A stretch of DNA of 64,000 nucleotides from Torreya grandis (lineage: Eukaryota > Streptophyta > Pinopsida > Cupressales > Taxaceae): assembly GCA_037957365.1 (NCBI GenBank), contig JARHVA010007802.1, forward strand, positions 1-64,000, given 5' to 3'. The notes below the pieces were generated by a model that saw only the letters and a list, made by a program, of their open reading frames with translations, was not told the origin of the DNA and ran no database searches. Of the stretch, positions 46,700-57,695 are shown one piece after another (within the stretch, counting starts at the first letter, position 1; every line of letters begins with the position of its first letter). Position numbers and translations under genes: made by a program.

Positions 46700-49078
46700 G
46701 AGGAATGAGGTCTATGGATCCATGATTAAGGAGATATTGTTGCCCCTAGTGTGAATTCTATGATTCCATTATCAACACATATATTAATAGAGTCCCTAAG
46801 TCCATAAAAATCATTGTCTTTGTGTCTATGGATATGATGATAGTTACAAAAGGGCTGATATGGCTGCTTGTGTAAGAGATGTGGATCTTGAAAATGAGTA
46901 GAAGGCAATGTGATTAACCTCATATCTAGTAGTGATTATAATATGACATATGGGATATCCCACTCTGAATCAAACTATAGTGGTGTCTTACTACTATTTT
47001 TTGTAGTGCATACCATAGGTGGTGCTCTAGAAATTGGCTCTGTATTCTTAATTAGTTACTTGTTTGGTTGTGGTCTCATATATTTTTTAGGACATGGTAG
47101 ATGAAAAGTGATAGGAGATATATATTGAGGTAATGCTATAAAATCTAGATTAAGTTGATCAATTGAATTTGACTCAATCACTCCTAATTTCTTCTCCAAA
47201 GCTAAAACTATATAACATAAATGTCTAAAATAGGACTCTATCTAATATAATATATACTCTAAGAGGGGTTGGTGAAGTCACTTAATAAAGATATGTTGAA
47301 TCTCTAAATCTATTGGTTTATAGATCAATCTTAACATGTAAGTCTTGAATCATAATATATAATCATTAATTAGCTCTGAAGTATTTTGATGCAATGTGGT
47401 AGGTTTCTCATATGTAACATGAGGTCTCATGTTTGCTATGTAATTTTTGATAAATTCCTCTTCTAAGTTATCATATGTATGCAAGGAACCTATGAGGAGT
47501 AGATGAAATAACCAATTATGTGCATTACCCACTAATGTCTACTAGAACAATTTAAGTAGAATCAAAGGAATCGCATGAGATGGCAAAGCCTTCTGAAAGG
47601 CTTTTAGGTGTATGAATGGATTTTAATTTACATCAAATTAAAGTAATGATGGTATCTATAAATGCTTAGGCAATGAAACTTTGACAAATACCTTCAAAAG
47701 AGGGTTACCATGTAAGTCGTTAGCATCCATATAAGACTTATAAGCCTTGTTTTCCAAAGTAAGGAGATGTACTTGGTATTATAATTCACCAACTACATGC
47801 ATCAAAGAAATAATCTCTTGGGATGGTATATTAGTATTTTGAAGTGGTTCATTTAAAAATTGAATTTGATCATTTATTTTAGCCATGGGAATGTTACATT
47901 TATCAATTAGATCATAGAGAGGGGGTGTGCTCACTTGAACCTTTAGAGGAATGGTAACTTGGACCTTAGTATAGGGATGTGGGATACCATTCTCTTTGGG
48001 TGAAGAGTGAGAAATAAGTGCTACTGTAGTAGGGTTTGGCTTGGGAGATTCATTAGTATCTTTAGTATTTATTGAATCACATTCTAATTGAATATAATAT
48101 GTGATGTTATCATTGTTATGTGCATCATTTAAAATAGAATTATGCATATAAGTAGAAAGAAAATTTTGTAATGCATTATGTTTGAGAGGAGTGAGAGAAG
48201 AGTTAGAAGCATGATAAGAATTTTCTTACTCACTATATGAATAATAGTCATCATTATTCCATGCATTATCAAAATCAAAATTTTGTTCATTTCAAAGAGG
48301 AGTAGAAGTATCACTTTCATATTCACTCTCATTGTCATATTCATTTGCATGTTCACTATCATACTCATTATCACTTCCATTATCACTAGGAAAAGGGGTA
48401 AGAGATTATGATAATTATTTTATAATATGCAATAATTTGTCATGTGAAATTGGAATACTATGTGCATCTATGTTATCTTTGAATGGAGTGTATTTATTAT
48501 TTTCATTTATGATATGAGAAGTAAGAGTAAGTGAGTTATCATTTAGACATTCTTTTGTCATTTTTTGAGATGAAAAATTAGATTTAAGAACATGAGGTTG
48601 GTCATTTGAATTATGAATTAGAAATTTGATTCTATTGTGTTTATATTGTTGTAATTTTAACATAGAAGTAGCAAGAGAGAGAAAGAGAGAGACTAGGTTC
48701 AAATGCAAGCAAATTATCACCAATGATAGGCTCACTTGGAAATGCATGACTAATTTGTTCATTTGATGGATTGTGTATAGGAAAATGAGGTGAAAATTAC
48801 CTTTCCCATTTATCAAAATTATTTTCATTAGAAGAGGGAAGAAAAGAGACAGGTGTGAGAGAAGAAGATGCATCTACTTTTGCTTCACTGTCACTTTCAT
48901 AGGCATCATCATATTCCTGATTAAAATAATAGTAATTGTCTTCATTGTAAATGAATTCATTTTCCTCATTTTTGACTAATGTGTAATTTTGAAAATTTGT
49001 CTATTCATTGTCATAATTATGATCAAAATTTATAAATTTATCTATAGGATGAGAGGGAAGAAGTGCCTTAGTGGCCAT
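46700..49078 (-). pseudogene. Gy-D gag
   Basis: Start ATG at 49078 (MATKALLPSHPIDKF). N-terminal third is acidic and Asn/Ser-rich, open at 48873-48415 in pieces. A proline-containing segment covers 48147-47779 (TKVQVTIPLKVQVSTPP). The capsid core at 47540-47350 reads GNAHNWLFHLLLIGSLHTYD and LEEEFIKNYIANMRPHVTYE. The knuckle region at 46923-46726 has CNYHHIHRH...CVDNGIIEFTLG, matching the gypsy pattern CxYHxxxxHxxxxCxxLxxxIxxLIxxGxIxF. Five or more stops and shifts. Same lineage as Gy-E (direct alignment over the capsid core). Confidence 0.85.
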
Positions 49079-49466
49079 TTTATTGCTTTCACCAAAGAGA
49101 TTATGTAAAAGTAATATTAAAAAAATAAATGAAAAAATTACTACTAACATAGGAATTTTGAAAATATTTTTGGTACTCCAAAAAAATTTCAAAAATTCCA
49201 AAAACTTTATCTAAAAATTGTAAGGGAGGAAGGCTTGGGGTTTGAGGACCTAGTTTGGAAATCTAGGGTTTTGGGTTAGAGTTTTAGAAATTTAAAATTA
49301 TTGTAATAATTTTAATTCTAAAATAAATTTGAATAAAATAAATGTACAAAAATTTAATACAAAAATAAATTTTTTGGAATTTAAGTTTTGCATGAAAATG
49401 TGAAGGAAAACCCCTAGGGGTACCTAAGGTTTGAGATTTTGTTTGAAGTAAGTCAGGTTCATCAAC
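49079..49466 (-). other. Gy-D leader and primer-site region
   Basis: Between gag ATG and 5' LTR. Reading out of the LTR the first bases are GTTGATGAACCTGACTTAC. A decayed primer site (TGG-start expected) probably lies here, but the tRNA cannot be named. Confidence 0.5.
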
Positions 49467-50669
49467 TATTTTATTATTTTTGGGAAACTAGGGTTTAGTT
49501 TATAAATAATAAATGGGATGGATTAAGGGGTAAAATATAATAAAGTATAGTAAAACACATATTTATATCAATTTGATCATATTAATTACATGGGGAAAGG
49601 AAATAACTTATCTAGAAAAATATGCTGAGACGACTGATCTAGAATTTGAAAACTATTGTGTAGGACTAGGAAGATGTCAAAAATATAAATCTAGATTTCA
49701 TTCAATGAAAGGAAAGAATCCCCAAAAAGTGGACACTTTGGTGTCTAGCAATGTAATCTATTTATGGTATTATTATCTAAATCAATTGTCGGTTCTAGAT
49801 TTTGATGTGGTCTAGTTCTTGGGTTTTGTAGATGTCTTTGTTTCTCTACGATCACCTATCTACCATTGTATGACCTATTTTCTTCTCAAACCCAAGGTAT
49901 ATCTACACACACAAAATAACAAACACATCAAATGCCAAAAGAAAAAAAATTGGGTTAGGGGAAGTATGATCACACAATCTAGAACCTCTATTATCTTGAT
50001 CACTTCCTACATTAACCCTCAAGCTATGGTCTTAGATCAAATGTAGTTCTACCTTAAAAGAACATACATAATAAATGTGCACGATAGATGCAATAATGAA
50101 CTTTCACCTAGTCCCTTCCTTGATCAAGCATGAAAATCTGTGTGATGAAGAATTATGAGTTATACTATTGACTAATTTTTTTATGACTTAGTGTGCCAAA
50201 GTAGTAAGTGTTATATATAAAATGCCTTGTGAAGTCCTTTTTATAGGGTACTCTTTATTTTGAATTTGGGAGCTTTATTCATGTTATATAATATCAAAAA
50301 GGTAAAAAAAACTTAAGGGAGGGGATAAGAAGGGTTTACAACCTATTAAGCAAGAAAAAATGACCGTTGGATAATAACATCAAGTAGGATAGGAGCACCA
50401 AGCATTGTGGTCCCCCAAAATTATGTTATTTAGGACTCAAAAAAATAAGTTGGGACTGACACAAGCCAAGTCTAGTGGTCTTTGGGGGTATAGATCATTT
50501 GGATGAGATAATCTAGAGGTGATAAAGGCAAGAAAGAAGACCAATACAAGTAAAACAAAGACATGGCTAGTACGAACAAGGCTCACATTCTCTAGTTGGA
50601 GTCTCTTATGAAGTGGACTATGAAAAGACATGATATTTGTGGTTACTTGACCAATTTAAGGTTTATACA
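49467..50669 (-). repeat. Gy-D right (5') LTR
   Basis: 1203 bp; left end TATTTTATTATTTTTGGG (decayed TG), right end TTTATACA. Two short open frames near its left end (49573-50046) are LTR sequence, not genes; the left LTR carries the same text with stops. Confidence 0.93.
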
Positions 50670-50674
50670 TTTAG

Positions 50675-51632
50675 GTTTATTGTTGGTGTAAATTATCTAG
50701 AATAAATATGAACTATATCACAAATGAAAATATAATTTCAAATTGTGCTAGGAAAATGTTGCACTAGGAAGACATGCCTACACTATGGCCTTGTTTTTTG
50801 ATTATGGTCATGTATTGGTTGACCATGTGACTAATTTTTTGATATGGGTACATGTGCATGTCTATGAATATTTACTGTTTTACTTTGTGTCCTCAATTTA
50901 CTACATGAATAACATGAAACATATGGTCTTAGCTCCTACACAATAAACTAAATATAAATCAAATTCAAATTAAACAATCAAATAATGGGAATAGTTGAGC
51001 TATCCTTAGAAAACCCCATGTAATATGAGTGTTACCAACATAACCTAAAATGGCCTCAAGCTGATGTAGTTCTCCCTCTTAGAGTGACTGTGTGAATTTT
51101 GATATTTTTTATATGAATAAAACTAGATATATTACCTTGAATGCTTGATAATGAATTCTCTTAACCTAAAATAAAATAAATTTAGACTTGGTTTATGACT
51201 ATTAGAATGCTTTAGAATTTGAATTGGAAATATTAGTGCTCTTTTACTTAATGTGTAATAGAATTGCCAATTTATTCTTATATGTATTTGGATAGGCCTT
51301 GATGTGCTTATAATATATTTTTTAGGGGGGAATAAATTGAAATATATTGAATTTTAAAATTTACCTTTGGAGCATGGGGAAAAAGGTCACACTAGTGGAT
51401 AAGGTTGCTTTATAGTCTTGTCTCCCTAGTGCAATCTTATCCTAGAAGGACAAAGACTATTGTAACTAAACTAATAAGAGTATGTAAGTAGACTAGGGAT
51501 GTATAAATGATATTTTGAGTAGTTTTAATATAGTGCATTCTCCTATAGATATTTTAATTTAATGGAATGGTTAATAGGAAAAGTAAGGGTAATAATGTGA
51601 AGACTAAACATTGTCAAGAACTTAATGATAAA
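50675..51632 (-). repeat. Gy-B right (5') LTR, outer part
   Basis: 958 bp aligned with 15556-15977 and then 33706-34268. At 51111-51125 it reads ATATGAATAAAACTA, the empty site corresponding to the Gy-C insertion (left side ATATGAATG, right side TAACTAGATAT). Confidence 0.85.
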
Positions 51633-53268
51633 ATTTGAAAGTCACATGAACAAATATAAATTTTTAGAATTATTGAAGTGTATTTTATACCACACCAAAT
51701 TTCACATACATGATGGGGGCCAAATTAATATGCTACACTTATTATCATGGCACTTGTTTGATTATTTTTCAATTTCCACATTTGATTAAATTATAATTTG
51801 ATTATCAAAAAATCAAGAAATTTTGATGATAACATTATGTGGCATATTGGTGAGTTTCATGTTAGCATAAATATTTAATATTTCTCTATTTTAGTTTCAT
51901 TCAGGAATATTGATTTGTTTCAATATTGAGCACCATTATGTTTTGTATAAGCTTGGTTATATATCATTATTATTATATCTTATCTTCTTGAGATAAATTG
52001 TAAGTTCTTGACTTGCATTGAAATCTCAAATTATTAGTATAAATACATAATAATATAATTAGTCTAAATATCATCCTAAGTTATTGAAGTCTTTGAGGTC
52101 AAGATTTAATATTATACAAACTTCAATATCTTATAGTCTTTTGACCATGGTTGAGATTTTCATTAATTTCTAAATTGGACCTAAGTTGAAAAGTGAATGT
52201 GAAATAGATATTCTATTCATTTGGATTTTAAAATGTTATTGTTTTTATTTATTTTTAATACTTGTACATGGCTTGGTGACATTTTTTAGATATCCAAACA
52301 TAGTTGGCAAGATAAGATGGAATATATCTCTTTCTAGTAAGGTTTTTTATGGTTTTAAAGGAAATCTTTGTTAATGATAAGTTTTGAGATTTGGAAGATT
52401 TTTACATCTCCTAGTAAATCAAAAAACATGCTTAAGTAAATGAGTATTACCTAGATAGGTAATCTTGTAATAAATGTGCCTATGTAGATGGAGTATAGGG
52501 AATTTATTGTTTCATTAAATCATTTCAAGCTTTCTGTTGAGTCCATACTTTTCCAGTTGATTATTTAAGACTTGTTTGGAAACTCATGAAGATTAACATT
52601 CAGTGAGAATATTTCATAATGGTATATGATGTTTTCTTAATCGATTATGTATTTTTTTAATACATTACTCTTGATTTTAGACACGAATCTTGAGAGACTT
52701 CAATTTATCGGCCAAGGTAAGAAGATTTTTCTAGTATTAAATAAAATATAAAAGGTTTGACGTCATGCAATGTTAATTTATATTTTTGTGGTTGAGTTAG
52801 TATATTATTTGTTTTTTATAGAAGCCATATTTGAATAAAAACTTTGAATTTGCATACATGTAGTATTTTTTATTTGAGTTTATATTATTTTCAAATTTTT
52901 TTGCATATTTATTTTTATTAAACTCTATGAAATTTAAGTTTTTTTTTATATCCTATACAAATTTTTGATTCCAAGATATTTCTCTTTGGGTTTTTTTCAA
53001 TTAAAAGTCTGATTTTTGTCAAAGCTTTACATGCTTATGTATTGTTACTTCTGTAGTCATATAAAATGTCAATTGAATGAAATGAGTGTCACTTGAGAGC
53101 ATATATACCTAGATTATCCATATACTTATCTTAGGTCCTCTTTCAACCCTTATCTAGCTTCTATTTGGGTATTACACATCCCTAGACATCCCAAAACAAG
53201 TCCCAAACCTTCCCTTAGGGATGTAGGTCCCTAGTGCCCCAAGTTATATTGGAAACACAATGAATTAA
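51633..53268. other. unassigned AT-rich sequence
   Basis: Right flank of Gy-B. No domain, LTR pair or RNA gene recognised. The open frame at 52186-52374 has a hydrophobic stretch but no homology I can name. Confidence 0.5.
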
Positions 53269-53285
53269 GGAGGGGGGGAGGGGGA
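53269..53285 (+). other. G-rich run with quadruplex potential
   Basis: GGAGGGGGGGAGGGGG, followed by ATGAATCAGTATTTTAAAAC. A G-run followed by TGAAT...TTTAAAAC is a feature I associate with LTRs of some plant copia elements; that assignment is weak. Confidence 0.5.
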
Positions 53286-54506
53286 TGAATCAGTATTTTA
53301 AAACTTTATTTCACATGTAATTTAACATTCCTTGAAACATCAAGATAAAATAAAGATATAACAAAACATAAAGATTCATTTACATGAGCATAACACAAAA
53401 ACACACATATGAGTGGGAAACCCTCAAGGGGAATAAAACCCAATGATATTTGAAAATGGAATACAATATTATAATATAAAAACCAATTTTAGTTAAACAC
53501 CAACTACATATGGAACACCAACCCTAACTAGCCAAGCACCCACTTGACTAGGCTTTAACAAGTACCCATTTACAAGGAGGTGCCAACCCCCTAGATGACT
53601 CAAAACTAACTCAACCACATAAATTATTTCATCACATTAAAAAACCTATGTTTCTCAACCAATATTTGATTACCAACTTCTTCAATTCTTATCTCTTTTA
53701 TTCCTCTCAAATTACCTTTTATGCTTCTTCACTCATCTAGGTCTCTTCAAGATAGATTAGGTCATATGACCTTGATATTCATCTATAGTACCCATATTAG
53801 ATATTCATGATAATTTATATAAACCATTATCATGGTATAAAATAAATCCTTCATCTCTTCAAAGTGTTATATCCTTCATGTTTACTCAGTCATCCTCTAA
53901 CTAGGTAATTGGGCCTATTAGGGCTTGTTCTTATACTACACTCTTACTCATACACCTGTTGGTCAGACATACATAATTTACCACTTATATTTTAAAAATA
54001 ATAGTAATTATTAGATGCCAAAAACATGAATCAATAATTATATTAGGTTGGCCATAGCTCAAATGGACCAAATCATTCTTTAGGCATTACAGAGACCTAA
54101 TTCAATTAGGCCTTCATTAGTACACACTACCCTTTGATATGTTTAGAACACCATACATGGTATTAATAACTTCATATTAAATTAAAATATAACATTAATA
54201 ATCTAATGTTATGTCCATGAAACCTTTTATCTCCAATCATCACTTGAAGCATGCCATTAGTACTGTTTACATTAGGCCTTCACACACACACACAAAGGTC
54301 TATCTTGAACAACTAAAGATAACACAATGTTTGAACACAAAACCATGAAAATAAAAAATATAAATAGAACCTAAAATACCTAAAAAACTTAATCAAGATC
54401 ATTATAATTCCTTATATATGGTAAAAAAATCAAAAACACTCGTGCAACTTGCTCACTCAAAACTATTAGTTTTACTCAAAGACCAATCATGGTGACAATG
54501 ACCTTC
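53286..54506. other. degraded repeat, left flank of Co-2
   Basis: Non-coding. Contains GAGTGGGAAACCCTCAAGGG near 53411, reminiscent of plant copia LTRs. Interrupted at 54506 by Co-2 and continuing after 58882 (both sides carry CCTTC). No intact domain. Confidence 0.4.
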
Positions 54507-55679
54507 TGTTAGGAACCTACTGAAGCAAAATTGATTACCATATACAAGCAACTTACATGCAGAATTAAACCAGAATCACAAGTAACTAGAATTCAGAAAT
54601 AACACAGAATATGAGAGACAATACCTAATTGTATTAATACTCATCCAGAAAAGAATACAATAAAGAAGATGCCACTTCTTCTTCACACCTCTCAGAGGCT
54701 TCCCACACCTCAAGTGTACAGTAATTCTTTCCTCAAATCTCTCTCTCTTGTGGTCCCAACACACAACTCAAACACAGAGTTGGTGTTCACCTCCAACTAG
54801 TCAGTATCCACTACTGCTAGTACACAAGTGCTCCATGCACTCCACAAGTGCTTCACGCACTCCAAGTACTCAACATACTCCAAGTATATCTCCCATGAAC
54901 TTGCAACAACTTGAAACTCAAATGATCTTACTTATGGAAGGAACTACCTTGCCTTCCTCTTTCCTCTCCAACTGAGTACACACCGTACTCCAAGTAGATC
55001 CTGCCTGATCCTGCTCCCTGTTGTGTTGATATCACCTTGATTCTACTGCCACCTGCAGATCAACCTAGTTCTACACACCTAAAAACCTTAGACCTTGCAC
55101 ACACATACACCTGTAGATCAATGATCTTACTTATCATGCAGATCTCCTAATGTAGCCATGCACACCTGCTGACCAAGATCATACATACATGAAGAACCCT
55201 TCTGATTCTCTAAACCAGCACCCACACTTGGTACTGCTGTGGAACTAGGAGGAACACCCTTGCTCACTTCACACACAAAATGAGATAATATTTTCTCTCT
55301 TACTCTCTAGCACAAATTACAATACAACCCATGAGTCTATTATATAGATCTCATGCAAACAATAATTAGACATCTAATTACAATAATTAGATCCACAACT
55401 TCAAGTCTAAAATTAGCCTTTGACATGCAAACAACTGGTTCATTAACTAACTGTCTATGAACTAGTAGTTTTGGAACTGCACAGGTGACTGATGTCAGTC
55501 CCTGTCTGCCTAGAAGTGACAGATGCTGGCTGATCCATGACCGACATCAATTGCTCTTCTCATTGTATATGACTGACATCGGCTGATCAGACTGACATCA
55601 GTTGCTCTACAACTCAACAACCTCTCAACAACCTCCTCCATGTTTACAATAGTGAATCTTTTAGCTCCACAACCTAATA
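54507..55679 (-). repeat. Co-2 3' LTR (left)
   Basis: 1173 bp. Includes a 20-bp tandem unit ACAAGTGCTCCATGCACTCC in two copies (about 54823-54862) plus an 18-bp variant. GACATCGGC-type motifs at 55480-55600. Short open frames inside (54748-54975, minus 54576-54764) are shadows. Confidence 0.95.
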
Positions 55680-55692
55680 ATCTCCCACATGG
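55680..55692 (-). other. Co-2 polypurine tract
   Basis: Minus strand CCATGTGGGAGAT, touching the LTR; core GTGGGAGAT as in Co-1. Confidence 0.85.
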
Positions 55693-55729
55693 AGATAAAT
55701 AGCTGCATTGTACCTATACTTGTACCCCA

Positions 55730-56290
55730 TCTAATCTATTTCCTAGCTTGTATCCCTCTTCAAGATCAACCTTGAAGACCAACCACCACAAATCTTGTGG
55801 TGCACCTCCTGTCATCCAAGTAACCTACCACATCCAAAGTACTTGACCCTGCATAACATGAATTCCTGCTGCTGGTCCCTCTCAAATACCTGATAATCCA
55901 CTAAACTACCCTCTAGTGCTTCCTTCTCAAATTGACTACAAACTTTCTGATAGCACCCACTACTTGGGCAAACTCAGGTCTATACCAGACCTCATGTGAT
56001 TTCAGACACTAAACTATCCAGCCCTTGGTGTGCTCTAGTTTTGCATCCTGCATATTGAACCTCGCCAACCCCTGATTCACATTAGCTCCCACTGGAGACA
56101 AAATCAACCTGTGATCTTCCATGTCTCTCATGCCAAAGAATTTTGCTGCTCTAAATTCCTCATGACATGCCACTGAACTATCCTTACCCTTAGCTCAACA
56201 AAACCCTATATGTACAAACCTGCTAGCTAGCATACCATCCACATATAGTAACAGGATAATGTAGCTATCATCATCCACCTGGTAAGACAA
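55730..56290 (-). pseudogene. Co-2 reverse transcriptase C-terminus and RNase H start
   Basis: Minus strand reads YQVDDDSYIILLLYVDGMLA at 56290-56225. Then come FGMRDMEDHRLILSP, LARFNMQDAK, YRPEFAQVVGAIRKFVVN and WIIRYLRGTSS, and finally GYLDD with TTRFVVVG near 55790. These are copia RT-to-RNase H blocks in correct order (YVDDM, MKDLG, RFNM, RPDIAxAVG, KWIxRYLxGT, GYxDADxA). The RT active box YVDD is YVDG (56234-56245) and several stops are present. It begins abruptly, so the first two thirds of RT are deleted. Confidence 0.85.
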
Positions 56291-56599
56291 ACACAATGGT
56301 TACACTGACATTGACTAAAGCCCTACTTTGTCATTCACCTGTCAAAACTTGTACCGCTATCCTACAGCTTCCTCAAGACCATATGACCTGGCCTTCTATC
56401 TCACATGTCCATTCTCTCTATTCTTTAACTAAGGTATCCATTTATCTCAGTGCTTTTCATACTAGCTGGCAACCCTATGAAATTTCCCATTTGGTTCTGC
56501 ATCATGTTCATGCCATGCTCCCACTGTTTCCTAGATCCTTCCTACTTTGTAGTGAGCAACTAGTATAAAGAATAAGAACAATGAATTTGAGGCTTACTT

Positions 56600-56900
56600 A
56601 CACTTTTAGTCCTCCCCATGGGCGTTTGAGACTCCTTGACAGCTTGCTGTCCACCCAAAATCCATCTCAGTGACCGACCTCAATCACCACACAGTCTACA
56701 CCTGACTGACATCGGTTCCATGCGACTATCCAAGTTACCAATGCTGGTTATCCTGATGACATCAATCTCCACCTGCCTGACACCATTGACTTCCCTAATT
56801 TGCACATGACCGATGTCAGCACCTATCTGTTCAACATCGATTACCCTTGACTGATGCCATTACCTGTGTATGCCTGTGAGTGATGACTTTTTACCCACGA
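56600..56900. repeat. Co-2 array of degenerate GACATCGGT motifs
   Basis: Counterpart of Co-1 5813-6130, in reverse. About ten copies of CTGACATCGGT/CCGATGTCAG-like words plus the nearly identical block around GACAGCTTGCTGTCCACCC (56637-56655). Lies between the pre-integrase frame and the RT remnant exactly as in Co-1. Confidence 0.75.
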
Positions 56901-57036
56901 GCTCTCCATGGATCAAAACCCTATCCAAACCACCCTACTCAGAGGTATCTAGCCCCATCTACTGATCTCTATCCATCATCTCCTCCAAGAACACCAAGGC
57001 TTTCTAGTTCTTAAGTTTGTCAAACACATCTATCTT

Positions 57037-57624
57037 CTACTTAAGAACATGCATCTCCTTCTTGCTCATGTGACCAAGCCTACAAAGCCATGTCTTCGTA
57101 ATAGAAGAAGAATCAGTAATACAAGCAAGTAGATAAAGAGTACCTGCTTTCTTACCACATGCTAATTCAAGTGCATCCTTGATAACATTCCAAGAATCCA
57201 CTGTGAGAGTTACTATGCATCTCTCATCACCCAACTTTCCTAAATAAATTAGCCGCATCTCCAAGACTAAGACCTGCATGACCTCCTTCAACACCCATGT
57301 GTTGGCCACCTGCAATTTCAACCGCACTTCCCCTTTGCCAACAATATGACAAGGCTCACTAACCCCTCTACTTGGGGTTGCATGGAAAGAGGCAACAGAA
57401 TCTATAGAACAAGATTCTACTTTATCCAAGAAACATCCCAGAGCATCCTGTGCAACAACACCTATAACATTTGCTTCTTCAGTTCCTTCATGCTGATCTG
57501 CTACCAACCAACAATATTTCTTTACCTGCTCTTTCTTTCCATAAGACCGTAATTGACCATTCATGCTTTTCAATTCCTCCATTCTTAGTGTACTTTCTTC
57601 TACCATTGTTATACTCTCACTCAA
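57037..57624 (-). CDS. Co-2 fused gag start / protease / pre-integrase frame
   Basis: 195 codons open on the minus strand. The first ~20 residues (MVEESTLRMEEL from Met7) match the Co-1 gag start MAEES. It then jumps directly to the end of the zinc knuckle (GKKEQVKKYCW, where Co-1 has GKRGHTKKECW), so about 650 bp of gag are deleted without breaking the frame. The knuckle is destroyed, keeping one cysteine. The protease site reads IDSVASFHAT (family LDSGASFHAT), with catalytic Asp present but Gly changed to Val. Residues ~170-195 TWLCRLGHMSKKEMHVLK are the gag-pre-integrase motif. Unlikely to make an active enzyme. Confidence 0.75.
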   Translation of the reverse strand: MSESITMVEESTLRMEELKSMNGQLRSYGKKEQVKKYCWLVADQHEGTEEANVIGVVAQDALGCFLDKVESCSIDSVASFHATPSRGVSEPCHIVGKGEVRLKLQVANTWVLKEVMQVLVLEMRLIYLGKLGDERCIVTLTVDSWNVIKDALELACGKKAGTLYLLACITDSSSITKTWLCRLGHMSKKEMHVLK

Positions 57625-57681
57625 TTAGAAACCCCTGAGAGTGACCTATAATCAAACACAAACCTGCTCCCTACAACCTTA

Positions 57682-57693
57682 GCTCTGATACCA
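57682..57693 (-). other. Co-2 primer-binding site (initiator tRNA-Met)
   Basis: Minus strand TGGTATCAGAGC, 2 bp from the 5' LTR end, identical to Co-1 in sequence and spacing. Confidence 0.95.
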
Positions 57694-57695
57694 AC

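Larger units (their letters stand above)
40509..50669 (-). mobile_element. Gy-D: gag-only gypsy element with antisense PMD
   Basis: 10,161 bp with LTRs 40509-41709 (1201 bp) and 49467-50669 (1203 bp) that match closely throughout. Flanks TGTAG (40504-40508) and TTTAG (50670-50674) agree at 4 of 5 bases. The uninterrupted target is present in the other Gy-B LTR at about 15549-15554. Gag runs leftward from 49078. From gag end to the 3' LTR (about 46000-41710) there is no RT, RNase H or integrase; a plus-strand PMD remnant fills part of the space. This is a non-autonomous, LARD-like architecture. Its LTRs and gag resemble those of Gy-B, so both belong to one broad family. Confidence 0.92.
15351..51632 (-). 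mobile_element. Gy-B: host gypsy element with both LTRs interrupted
   Basis: The parts are: left LTR 15351-15977 plus 33706-34268; internal region 34269-40311; right LTR 40312-40508 plus 50675-51632. Removing the two later insertions leaves LTRs of about 1190 and 1155 bp, which align over their whole lengths, and an element of about 8.4 kb. Flanking 5-mers are TTTTG (15346-15350) and ATTTG (51633-51637), a 4-of-5 target duplication. The only coding remnant is a minus-strand gag near the right LTR, so the right LTR is the 5' one. No RT or integrase is recognisable in the 3.6 kb after gag. LTR outer ends are TGTCCC/TGTTCG on the left and TA/AA (decayed CA) on the right. Confidence 0.85.

Noticed and set aside
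48660..48700. GAGA-rich stretch as a regulatory element.
   Set aside because: It is coding-strand complement of a Ser/Leu-rich part of the Gy-D gag.
49573..50046. Two adjacent open frames (80 and 75 codons) as a small gene.
   Set aside because: They lie in the Gy-D 5' LTR; the sister LTR carries the same sequence with stops.
15351..51632. The two similar regions (around 15.3-34.3 kb and 40.3-51.6 kb) as a segmental duplication.
   Set aside because: After removing the nested elements they behave as an LTR pair: equal length, sharp outer and inner ends, near-matching target duplication, and gag between them.
56296..56568. 90-codon plus-strand frame.
   Set aside because: Lies opposite the defective copia coding strand, between RT remnant and motif array; no homology.
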